Positions 25,815 to 33,424 of a stretch of 64,000 nt of DNA are shown one piece after another. Numbering within the stretch: position 1 is the first letter of the stretch; every line of letters starts with the position of its first letter. The stretch is from an uncultured Lachnospiraceae bacterium (GTDB lineage: Bacteria; Bacillota; Clostridia; Lachnospirales; Lachnospiraceae), in contig CAKRPS010000010.1 of NCBI GenBank assembly GCA_934385475.1, positions 1 to 64,000 on the forward strand, written 5' to 3'. The position numbers and the translations under genes are program-made. The notes beneath the pieces are model-generated. The model was not told where the DNA came from. It made no database searches and worked only from the letters and a program-made list of their open reading frames with translations.

Positions 25815-26896
25815 AGACGCATCTCCACTTTTATGCATTTCTGCCGTATTTCATAGGCTTCAAAATATTTATTTTCATAGGGAATCCACACATTCAGAAA
25901 GCGTTGCAGCATTTCTTCCCCATTCCGTGCCAGAATCCTTTCCCTCTGTTCCTCTTTGGGAACATCCACAAAGAAACGCAGATCATAAGCCTCTTCTCCA
26001 AAATAGGGATGGTTACAGTAGGCTCCTTCGATCATATTGATCCTTTTGTGCGGAACCCTGATCTTCTCTCCGAGCGTAAGCGACCTGCAGTCAAAAGCCC
26101 GATAGCAAAGCCCCTGCTTTTCATGCAACCTCTCCAGAATCTCCTCCCGGAACCGTTCATAATCCACATTTCCCCCTGCTTCTTCATACCGCTTTTCGGT
26201 ACGCTGCTCCGGGCGCAGGAAATAGTCATCCATGTGAAAAACATTGCAGTCATAAATTTCCGAAAGGAGCTCTGCCAGTGTTGACTTTCCACTTCCGCAG
26301 CAGCCATCGACCGCAACTGTCAGATCCTGATCTTCCTTCTTCTTTGCAAGTGCCTTGTCTATCGCAAGACAGACCGGATAGGCCTGCCGGAACCGTTCCG
26401 TCACTACCCGGTAGACCGGCGCATATTCCTGCCGGTAGGTTTCGCTGTGGCTCACCGGCGGATAACCTTTTTCCTTATATGCTGCCAGATATGCCTCTGC
26501 TTCTTCCCATGAGACGTCAAACTCTTTCTCCCGCAGGATCGCCAGCTTTTCTTCAAAGGCTTCGACACTGCCTTGAATATGCTTTGCAGATTCTGTAAAC
26601 ATACGGTTCAACGTGGTATCTGCCAGTCCCTCCTCCAGACAATTCAGGGACAACCGGTAGATTCCGTTTCCGATCGCCTCCCACGTAGGGGTTCTGCTCT
26701 CCCGCCGCACAGTCCGGCAATTCTCCCATTCCTGCCGTATCCGCTGCAAGCTGACTGTCTCGTCTGTAATCAGGTGCCCGCCACCAAATTCACTCTGGTA
26801 TATTAGTTTGACTATGTCAGTCAACTCCATTTTTGGATATCTTTTTTTATGCTCTCTCAGTACCTGTCGCAGTTCTGCGTCTGTCGTCTGTCTCAT
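25811..26896 (-). CDS. Fusion of an uncharacterised N-terminal domain with a uridine-kinase-like P-loop kinase
   Basis: 361 residues. The C-terminal half (about 185-361) is a uridine kinase/phosphoribulokinase-type P-loop: DLTVAVDGCCGSGKSTLAEL (Walker A), CNVFHMDDYFLRPEQR (base and sugar site), RINMIEGAYCNHPYF, FVDVPKEEQRERILARNG (lid). The N-terminal half (1-180) begins MRQTTDAELRQVLREHKKRY and is helical, with FGGGHLI and WEAIGNGIYRLSLN; I do not recognise a catalytic motif. It overlaps the end of the ECF S-component gene by 50 nt, so the kinase probably phosphorylates the imported vitamin or nucleoside. Confidence 0.85.
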   Translation of the reverse strand: MRQTTDAELRQVLREHKKRYPKMELTDIVKLIYQSEFGGGHLITDETVSLQRIRQEWENCRTVRRESRTPTWEAIGNGIYRLSLNCLEEGLADTTLNRMFTESAKHIQGSVEAFEEKLAILREKEFDVSWEEAEAYLAAYKEKGYPPVSHSETYRQEYAPVYRVVTERFRQAYPVCLAIDKALAKKKEDQDLTVAVDGCCGSGKSTLAELLSEIYDCNVFHMDDYFLRPEQRTEKRYEEAGGNVDYERFREEILERLHEKQGLCYRAFDCRSLTLGEKIRVPHKRINMIEGAYCNHPYFGEEAYDLRFFVDVPKEEQRERILARNGEEMLQRFLNVWIPYENKYFEAYEIRQKCIKVEMRL

Positions 26897-27419
26897 AATC
26901 GTTTAATACCTTCGCTTTTTTCAGTGCAATCATAATAGCAGGAATGAGCACGATCTGCAAGACAATTCCCGGCACTGCATTCACAAACGCACCTGCGAGG
27001 AACATCTGAAACGAAAAGCTGTTGCCACCAATTCCATACAAAGGTATGCATACAATTCCCCATACCACACGGCCTACCAGCATAGCTCCCAGCAGACTTA
27101 CATAAATGTTCCCGTTCTTTTTCGGCAATTTGTTATACAGAATTCCTGTCATCAGACCATATACAGCAAGTTCAAACGCCATTGCTGTCGCAGTCGGCAT
27201 CATCGGCGGCATTCCAAACAATGCACTTCTGAGAAGCGGGGTAATCGCTCCTACTGCAAGCCCGTACTGCCATCCACAGATAAATCCGCACAGAAGTACC
27301 GGAATGTGCATGGGAAGCAGCATACTTCCAACCTGCGGAATCTGCCCGGTAAAGAATGGAAGAATTATCCCTAATGCCATAAATAACGCTGATAAAACTA
27401 ATTTTTTGGTGTTTTTCAT
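26847..27419 (-). CDS. ECF transporter substrate-binding (S) component
   Basis: 190-residue membrane protein with about six hydrophobic segments. The N-terminal MKNTKKLVLSALFMALGIIL contains the AxxxA-like helix that docks with EcfT, followed by MLLPMHIPVLLCGFICGW, PLLRSALFGMPPMMPTATAM and FELAVYGLMTG. It imports a small vitamin-like molecule with a shared ECF module encoded elsewhere. Substrate is not predictable by eye. Start at 27419 follows copy C of the SD-bearing repeat by two bases; the frame runs 60 codons further into the leader. Translation is likely coupled to the kinase downstream. Confidence 0.9.
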   Translation of the reverse strand: MKNTKKLVLSALFMALGIILPFFTGQIPQVGSMLLPMHIPVLLCGFICGWQYGLAVGAITPLLRSALFGMPPMMPTATAMAFELAVYGLMTGILYNKLPKKNGNIYVSLLGAMLVGRVVWGIVCIPLYGIGGNSFSFQMFLAGAFVNAVPGIVLQIVLIPAIMIALKKAKVLNDYETDDRRRTATGTERA

Positions 27420-27421
27420 AG

Positions 27422-27528
27422 TAATCCTCATTTCTGCGCACGCTTTTTGCGCATGCCGAGTTTGTGTCAAGTGCGCGCAGACACAAATCTCGTGTGTGAA
27501 AAATCTTTCATATATGGATTTTTCACAC
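27422..27528 (-). repeat. Copy C (long form) of the SD-bearing leader repeat (ECF gene)
   Basis: Three nested hairpins in tandem on the minus strand: GTGTGAAAAATC/GATTTTTCACAC (27528-27517 with 27505-27494, 12 bp perfect), GAGATTTGTGTC/GACACAAACTC (11 bp with one bulge), and TGCGC/GCGCA, then the core ending GAATGAGGATTA-type SD and the ATG. A GTG preceded by AAAAGGAGATCA opens a 19-codon frame over the first hairpins. It appears to be the full-length version of copies A and B. Confidence 0.8.
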
Positions 27529-27740
27529 TGATCTCCTTTTCTGAGCAACTTGTTGTACATACTAAAAAACCAGCAAAGTAATGATCCGGATTCTTCCAAA
27601 TCAGATTACCTTCCTGGTAAATTATTTCTTTATCCTGTTACCTGTTTATTTCCACATTGAATTTTGGTGCCAAAACACCTGAATCCATGATTTCAAAAAT
27701 GCTACGCATCCGCCGCTGACTTCTGTCAACGATTAAACTG
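27529..27740 (-). promoter_or_regulatory. Long 5' leader of the ECF-kinase operon
   Basis: About 210 nt between the promoter and the long repeat. On the minus strand it holds several small stems: GTTGAC-AGAA-GTCAGC, ATGC-GTA-GCAT, GGTG-TTTTG-GCACC and TTACC-AGGA-AGGTAA, plus a 23-codon frame (27638-27709, MRSIFEIMDSGVLAPKFNVE start). It matches no riboswitch class I know (no THF, TPP, FMN, preQ1 or cobalamin motif), but its length and structure suggest leader-based control. Confidence 0.4.
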
Positions 27741-27745
27741 TCTGC

Positions 27746-27774
27746 ATTTTAGCATCTTATTTTTGTGCTGTCAA
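27746..27774 (-). promoter_or_regulatory. Strong sigma-A promoter of the ECF-kinase operon
   Basis: On the minus strand: -35 TTGACA (27774-27769), 17-nt spacer, extended -10 TGCTAAAAT (hexamer TAAAAT at 27751-27746). It lies 330 nt upstream of the ECF start. Confidence 0.85.
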
Positions 27775-27827
27775 CCGGCCGGAATACCTATTTTTGCTGT
27801 GATGCGATCCGATTTTCACTTTTTCTC

Positions 27828-27856
27828 TTGCACAACTTCTTTTCCTATGCTATAAT
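27828..27856 (+). promoter_or_regulatory. Sigma-A promoter of tRNA-Trp
   Basis: -35 TTGCAC (27828-27833), 17-nt spacer, -10 TATAAT (27851-27856), 38 nt before the tRNA. Back to back with the ECF promoter. Confidence 0.9.
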
Positions 27857-27894
27857 AGCATTCGTCGGTGTGATTCGATTGGACCACCACCTAT

Positions 27895-27965
27895 AGGGGC
27901 ATAGTTCAAAGGTAGAACAGCGGTCTCCAAAACCGTCGATGTGGGTTCGATTCCTACTGCCCCTG
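27895..27965 (+). tRNA. tRNA-Trp (CCA anticodon)
   Basis: Acceptor AGGGGCA pairs with TGCCCCT (27958-27964), discriminator G. The anticodon loop CTCCAAA gives CCA. T loop TTCGATT. The 3' CCA is not encoded. A clear promoter and terminator flank it. Confidence 0.95.
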
Positions 27966-27971
27966 CTTCAT

Positions 27972-28000
27972 AACCCGTGAGTGACTGCTCACGGGTTTTT
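27972..28000 (+). terminator. Intrinsic terminator after tRNA-Trp
   Basis: AACCCGTGAG (27972-27981) pairs perfectly with CTCACGGGTT (27988-27997), loop TGACTG, then T run. The lipoprotein gene starts only 37 nt later with no room for an obvious promoter, so some readthrough is likely. Confidence 0.92.
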
Positions 28001-28036
28001 AAATATCTTGTTCTATTCCGGAAAGGATGTATTCAA

Positions 28037-28555
28037 ATGAAAAAAGACTTGATGAAGAAAATGGGCGGCGTGCTTGCTGCACTTACCGTCTCTGCCATAA
28101 CACTGACCGCATGTGGAAAGGAGCAGGCACTTCTCACCTCACAGGATTATGACTACAGCGAGGATATGGATCAGACCAGCCGCGGTGTATCGGTCGGCGA
28201 TGACAAGGATGCATTTCTGGCTGCCTACGGTGAATACGAGATCCTGACATCCAGAGACAGCAGCAACTATGAACTGCTTTCCACGGAAGAGATCCCCTTT
28301 GATGAACCGATCACCACGATCCTTCCCACCTTTATGATCGATGGCATGCCAACCACTCTTGACACCATCTGCAAAGAAAATGAGATTGCAAAGGCGGATG
28401 TCATGACACTGCTCAGCTCCGAAGAATATCTACAGCAGCACACCGTCATGTACTACTATCTCACCTTTACATGGCAGGACGGCATCATCACCAAGATCAC
28501 TTCCCAATCCATGAACTATAATGAAGATGCCGCCTACTATAAAGATCTGCAATAA
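28037..28555 (+). CDS. Small lipoprotein of unknown function
   Basis: 172 residues. Lipoprotein signal: basic N-terminus MKKDLMKKM, hydrophobic GGVLAALTVSAITLTAC, acylated Cys near residue 26. The mature part starts GKEQALLTSQDYDYSEDMDQ and is acidic, with DDKDAFLAAYGEYE and a central DEPITTILPTFMIDGMP; no family is recognised. It probably sits on the outer face of the membrane. Start supported by GGAAAGGATG. It follows tRNA-Trp and its terminator on the same strand, and converges on the ABC exporter gene with 5 nt between stops. Confidence 0.82.
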   Translation: MKKDLMKKMGGVLAALTVSAITLTACGKEQALLTSQDYDYSEDMDQTSRGVSVGDDKDAFLAAYGEYEILTSRDSSNYELLSTEEIPFDEPITTILPTFMIDGMPTTLDTICKENEIAKADVMTLLSSEEYLQQHTVMYYYLTFTWQDGIITKITSQSMNYNEDAAYYKDLQ

Positions 28556-28560
28556 TCTGA

Positions 28561-30318
28561 TCATCCCGCAAACTGACTGGCGTAGAGCTTCGCATAGAAG
28601 CCATCCTGCGCCAGCAGGCTTTCATGATTTCCCTGTTCAATAATATTTCCGTCTTTCATAACCAATATAATATCTGCCTCACGGATCGTGGACAACCGGT
28701 GTGCCACGATGAAACTCGTGCGCCCTTTCATCATGATGGCAAACGCCTGCTGGATCTTCAACTCGGTTCTGGTGTCGATCGAAGAGGTCGCCTCGTCCAG
28801 AATCAGCATCGGCGGCAGACAGAGCATAACCCTTGTGATACATAGGAGCTGTTTCTGTCCCTGCGACAGGCTTCCTCCGTCCTCACCGATCACGGTGTCA
28901 TATCCCTTCGGAAGTCTTTTGATGAAGTTGTGTGCATGGGATGCCTTTGCTGCCGCCTCAATCTCCTCCTGCGTTGCATCCGGCTTGCCCATCACGATAT
29001 TTTCACGGATCGTTCCCGCTTTCAGCCAGGTCTCCTGTAAAACCATTCCATAGTTTGTGCGCAGACTCTTTCGCGTCACATCCCGGATGTCCATCCCGTC
29101 CACACAGATCTTTCCGGCATTGACATCATAGAACCGCATAAGCAGGTTGATCACCGTAGTCTTACCACACCCAGTCGGTCCCACGATTGCCACTCTCTGT
29201 CCTGCCTTCACAGACAGGTTGAAATCCGTGATCAGCTTCCGGTCCGGCACATAGGAGAAGTCCACATGCTCAAGCCGGACATTTCCCTGCACATCCGAAA
29301 GTTCTGCCGTGTTCTCCTTGTCCGGGATCTGCGGAGTCTCTTCGATAAGTGCAAAAATCCGTTCCGCACATGCAAGCGCATTCTGAAGCTCTGTCACCAC
29401 GCCCGATATTTCATTGAAGGGTTTGGTGTACTGGTTGGCATAGGTCAGGAAGCAGGAAAGCTGTCCGACGCTGATTCCCCCTCTGATCGAAAATATTGCA
29501 CCGGTCACTGCCACACCTGCATACACAAGGTTGTTGACAAATCTCGTTGCCGGGTTCGTGATCGAGGAAAAGAAAATGGCCTTCAGAGAGCAGTCCCGCA
29601 ATCTTCCGTTGATCTCATCAAACTCCTCCATCGCCTCATCCTCATGGGAAAATGCCTGTACCACCTTCTGATTTCCGATCATCTCTTCGATCAGTGCCGT
29701 CTGTTCTCCACGGGTTTCCGACTGCAGCTTGAACATCGTGAAGGTTTTCTTCGCAATAAAAGCCGCCACAAAGAAGGACAGCGGTGTGACGAGCACGACC
29801 ACTCCCGTGATCCCGACGTTGACACTGAGCATAAAACCGAGCGTTCCTACGATCGTGATCACCCCGGTAAAAAACTGTGTAAATCCCATCAGCAGTCCGT
29901 CAGCAAACTGGTCGGCATCCGCGATCACGCGACTCACCACTTCCCCGTAGGAATGGCCATCAATATATTTGAGCGGCAGGATCTCGATCTTGCGAAACGC
30001 CTCATTCCGGATGTCTTCCACGATCCGGTAGGTCATCTTATTGTTGCAGACATTCATGATCCACTGTGCTGCAGCTGTGACCGCGATCACGATCACCATC
30101 TTCTGCAAAACGGCATAGACACCCCGGAAATCCACCCGTCCAGCCCCTACGACATGGTCGATGACCCGTCCCGTGAGGATCGGCAGATACAGCGTCAACG
30201 CTACGGTCACTGCCGCGGTAAGGATGGAAGCTGCCAGATACAACCAGTACCGCTTTATATACCGCAGCACCTTTCCCAATGTCTTTTTTTGATTTTCCTG
30301 TATCTTCTTTCCTGCCAT
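28561..30318 (-). CDS. ABC exporter half (catalytically consensus subunit)
   Basis: 585-residue half-transporter: membrane domain (about 1-320, six segments) and ATPase domain (about 345-585). Walker A GPTGCGKTT, Q-loop VLQETWL, signature LSQGQKQLL, Walker B MLILDEATSSID with catalytic Glu, and switch His in FIVAHRLSTI. With the frameshifted gene upstream it fits the heterodimeric exporter pattern (TM287/288-like), this being the active-site-complete half. Its ATG follows the upstream stop by 5 nt and uses AAGGAG within the neighbour's last codons. Substrate (drug, peptide or lipid) unknown. Confidence 0.93.
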   Translation of the reverse strand: MAGKKIQENQKKTLGKVLRYIKRYWLYLAASILTAAVTVALTLYLPILTGRVIDHVVGAGRVDFRGVYAVLQKMVIVIAVTAAAQWIMNVCNNKMTYRIVEDIRNEAFRKIEILPLKYIDGHSYGEVVSRVIADADQFADGLLMGFTQFFTGVITIVGTLGFMLSVNVGITGVVVLVTPLSFFVAAFIAKKTFTMFKLQSETRGEQTALIEEMIGNQKVVQAFSHEDEAMEEFDEINGRLRDCSLKAIFFSSITNPATRFVNNLVYAGVAVTGAIFSIRGGISVGQLSCFLTYANQYTKPFNEISGVVTELQNALACAERIFALIEETPQIPDKENTAELSDVQGNVRLEHVDFSYVPDRKLITDFNLSVKAGQRVAIVGPTGCGKTTVINLLMRFYDVNAGKICVDGMDIRDVTRKSLRTNYGMVLQETWLKAGTIRENIVMGKPDATQEEIEAAAKASHAHNFIKRLPKGYDTVIGEDGGSLSQGQKQLLCITRVMLCLPPMLILDEATSSIDTRTELKIQQAFAIMMKGRTSFIVAHRLSTIREADIILVMKDGNIIEQGNHESLLAQDGFYAKLYASQFAG

Positions 30319-30323
30319 TTTCC

Positions 30324-32053
30324 CTACTCCTTTTCCTTCGGAAACTGTGAATAATAGATCTCCTGATATACCTCACAGGATTGCAGCAGCTCCTCATGCG
30401 TTCCGATCCCGACCATACAGCCGTCATCCAGCACAATGATCTGGTCTGCATACCGGATGGAGGATGCTCTCTGTGACACGATAAAGACGGTCATCTCTCC
30501 CTCCAGCTCCTTGATCGCCTTGCGCGTGCCGCATCGGTCGCATAGTCGAGTGCCGATGCGCTGTCATCCAGGATCAGGATGTCCGGATGTCCCACCAGTG
30601 CTCTGGCAATCGTCAGTCGCTGTCTCTGTCCACCGGAAAGGTTTCTGCCCTCCTGTGCCACCGGCGCATCCAGCTTTCCTTCTTTCTGCTCTACAAACTC
30701 TCTGGCCTGTGCCGTCTCAACAGCCTGCCAGAGTTCTTCCTCCGTGGCATCTCCTTTTCCCCAAAGGAGATTCTCCCTTATCGTTCCCTGAAAAAGTACC
30801 GCTTTCTGCAGTACCACGCCGATTTTCTCCCTAAGCTCCTCCATGGAATAGTCCTTCACGTTCCGTCCGTCTACCCGCACTTCTCCCTTTGTGGCATCAT
30901 AGAAACGGGGGATCATATTCACAAGCGAAGATTTACCGGAACCGGTTCCTCCGATAATACCGATCGTCTGTCCCCGTTTCGCCCGGAAATCAATATCTGT
31001 AAGGGACTCTGCCCCCGCCCCCGCATAGGTCAGGCTCACATGTTCAAATTCTACGGACAGGTCTCCTTCTGCTTTTCCATTGCTCTCAGGAGCCTCTTTC
31101 CACTCCATGCTCGACTGCATCTCAAACACACTCTCGATACGGTTTGCACAGGCAAGTGCCTTCGTGATCGTAATGATCAGATTCGCCAGCTTTACAAGCT
31201 CAATCAAAATCTGCGACATATAGTTGACGAGCGCAACCACTTCCCCCTGTGTAATGCTGCCTTCGTCCACACGAACCGCACCTGTGTACAGAAGAATAAT
31301 GGTTGCCGCATTGATGATGATATAAGTGACCGGATTGGTCAATGCCGAGATCTTGCCGACAAAGAGCTGCATATCCGCCAGCGCCGCATTCTCTTTTTCA
31401 AAGTGCTCCGTCTCTTCCTGCTCCTTATTGAAAGCACGGATCACACGCGCACCTGTCAGGTTTTCCCTGGTGCTTCCCAGCACCCTGTCCAGATTTGCCT
31501 GCACCTTCCGGTACATCGGCATGGTCAGGATCATAATACCGAATACCACGATGGACAGAAGCGGAATCGTCATAACGAAGATCATTGCCGCCTTCACATC
31601 GATCGTAAATGCCATGATCATTGCCCCAAAGACGATAAAAGGTGAACGCAGGAACAGACGCAGCACCATGTTGACCCCATTCTGCACCTGATTTGTGTCC
31701 GACGTCATCCTCGTAATCATCGTAGAGGTTCCGAGCGTATCGATCTCTGTAAAGGACAGGCTCTGGATATGTCCGAACAGAGCATGCTTTAATTTCGTGG
31801 CAAAGCCGACAGCCGCCTTTGCCGCAAAATACTGTGCAGTGATGGAACAGACAAGTCCCACGATTCCCAGACTGATCAGGATCAGGCCCATGCGCAGTAC
31901 ATATCCGCTGTCTCCTGTGGTAATCCCTTTGTCTATGATGGCCGCTACCACGAGCGGCACAAACAGCTCGAAGGCTGCCTCCAGCATTTTAAAAAGGGGC
32001 GCCAGTGCCGACTCCTTCTTATAATCTTTTAAATACACCAACAGTTTTCTCAT
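30324..32053 (-). pseudogene. ABC exporter half (degenerate-site subunit) with a one-base frameshift
   Basis: The main frame encodes about 520 residues of a half-transporter: membrane domain, Walker A GGTGSGKSSLVNM, signature LSGGQRQRL and Walker B ILILDDSASALD. After DYATDAA the frame shifts and stops at 30491; the correct continuation is in another frame, reading LRKAIKELEGEMTVFIVSQR and ending in PKEKE with stop at 30324. One base is missing near 30524-30532 (about 580 residues when corrected). The Asp in place of the catalytic Glu and Gln in place of the switch His are normal for the degenerate half of heterodimeric exporters. Either a real mutation or a sequencing error. Start at 32053 (GGAGAG site). 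Confidence 0.85.
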
Positions 32054-32109
32054 CGTACTCTCCATTTCTTAGCATACCGGGCCTGTTTCCGGGCACATTC
32101 CTTGACAGC

Positions 32110-32143
32110 AAAAACGAGCAGTCCGGCATATGACCGAACTGCT
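32110..32143 (-). terminator. Intrinsic terminator after the LCP gene
   Basis: On the minus strand AGCAGTTCGG and CCGGACTGCT pair (10 bp, one G-U) around TCATATG, followed by CGTTTTTGC. It starts about 39 nt after the LCP stop at 32182. Confidence 0.85.
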
Positions 32144-32181
32144 GCATTATTATATTTCCTTGGTATTCTCTTTATACATCC

Positions 32182-33267
32182 CTAACGATAGTCAGCCGCC
32201 TGCACTTCAATCTCCGCGCTGAAGGCCTTCACCTGAGAGGACGGCGTATACTCCGTCTCCGGATAGAGCAGTTCATGAAGTCTTTTCACATTGTCCTCTA
32301 ACGTGGCTGGAATCACACAGGCTCCCTTGCTTCCCATCGTGATGCCTTCCCGGTTTCCCTCAAACGGAAATCCTTCGCTGTTCACCACATCATAGCCTGC
32401 CACACTGCCGAGCACGCTGATGATCTCATCGATATTCAGGGAGGTCTGTACCTGCGGCAGCACCGCATTAACCATCTCAGTCAATTCTCCGACCGAAGCA
32501 AGCTTTGCCTTGTCCATCATTGCCGTAAGGACATCTCTCTGCCTCTCGGCACGACGGAAATCGTCTCCCTTTGTGTAACGGATACGACAGTATGCTGTCG
32601 CCTGCATTCCGTTCAGAAGCTGCTTACCACTCTTTTTGACCGGAATATAGTCTACTCCAAGTTCCTCTGCCATACAGAGCTGATAGTTGTTCAGATGGGT
32701 GATCTCCGCATCCGTGACATCCATCTCCACGCCACCGAGCGCATCGACGGCATCGATCAGTCCTGCAAAGCCAACTGTAACATAGTCTGTAATATCCAGA
32801 TCCATGTTTGCATTGAGCATGCTGATCGCCTGTTCCGGCCCGCCCTGTGCATATGCCGCATTGCATTTATTATAGTTGTCATTGTTCAGATTCAGGTAAG
32901 TATCCCGAAATACGGAAACCAGCCTGATCTCCTGTGTATCCTGATTGATCGAAGCAATAATGATCGTATCACTTCTGGTTCCCTTGCCAAGTTCACCGTC
33001 TCTTGCATCCACGCCGAACAGGGCAATATTACGGTAGCCCAAATGCTTCTGCGAGTCTGCGGATGCCTTTTTCTGTGCTACCTCATCGTTAATTTTGATC
33101 TTCTCCTGATCCAGCGTGACCTTGTCCACTTCTCCCGTAGTTGTTGTCACAACATACAATATGCCGATTGCTATCAGCAGAACGCATATTTCAAGAATCA
33201 GAAGCGGTACATTCTTAATTCTTCCGGGCTTTTTGAAGCCCTTGGAATTCTGTATCTCTTTCTCCAT
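32182..33267 (-). CDS. LytR-CpsA-Psr (LCP) family glycopolymer transferase
   Basis: 361-residue membrane-anchored enzyme that attaches teichoic acid or other glycopolymers to peptidoglycan. It has a short basic cytoplasmic tail, one membrane segment (PLLILEICVLLIAIGILYVV, about 25-45) and an extracytoplasmic LCP domain. Family residues: NIALFGVDARDGE, GTRSDTIIIASINQDT with the catalytic-site Arg and Asp, LVSVFRDTYL, GGPEQAISMLNANMDLDITDYVTVGF, and the Arg cluster CRIRYTKGDDFRRAERQRDVL. Monocistronic between a promoter at 33320-33348 and a terminator at 32110-32143. Confidence 0.95.
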   Translation of the reverse strand: MEKEIQNSKGFKKPGRIKNVPLLILEICVLLIAIGILYVVTTTTGEVDKVTLDQEKIKINDEVAQKKASADSQKHLGYRNIALFGVDARDGELGKGTRSDTIIIASINQDTQEIRLVSVFRDTYLNLNNDNYNKCNAAYAQGGPEQAISMLNANMDLDITDYVTVGFAGLIDAVDALGGVEMDVTDAEITHLNNYQLCMAEELGVDYIPVKKSGKQLLNGMQATAYCRIRYTKGDDFRRAERQRDVLTAMMDKAKLASVGELTEMVNAVLPQVQTSLNIDEIISVLGSVAGYDVVNSEGFPFEGNREGITMGSKGACVIPATLEDNVKRLHELLYPETEYTPSSQVKAFSAEIEVQAADYR

Positions 33268-33319
33268 AAGTAACCTTTACCTTCTAATTTCTTTGCACCC
33301 CCGCGTACTACACTCCGCT

Positions 33320-33348
33320 ATCGTACCATAAAAACATGCTTTTGAACA
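33320..33348 (-). promoter_or_regulatory. Promoter of the LCP gene
   Basis: On the minus strand: -35-like TGTTCA (33348-33343), 17-nt spacer, extended -10 TGGTACGAT (hexamer TACGAT at 33325-33320). A second possible promoter TTGTTA/TATGTT lies 20 nt upstream in the A/T-rich stretch 33349-33400. Confidence 0.55.
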
Positions 33349-33424
33349 TACTTATCGGGTAAATTTTAACAAAAATATTAATATATTTTAAAAAATGTTA
33401 CATTTTCGTCATATTTGGTTTATA

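Noticed and set aside
27638-27709. 23-codon ORF in the ECF leader as a gene
   Set aside because: The ATG follows GGCGG with no spacing and the peptide has no recognisable family; mentioned only as part of the leader.
29266-30354. Plus-strand frame of 362 codons opposite the ABC exporter
   Set aside because: Antisense to a gene with intact Walker and signature motifs; no independent support.
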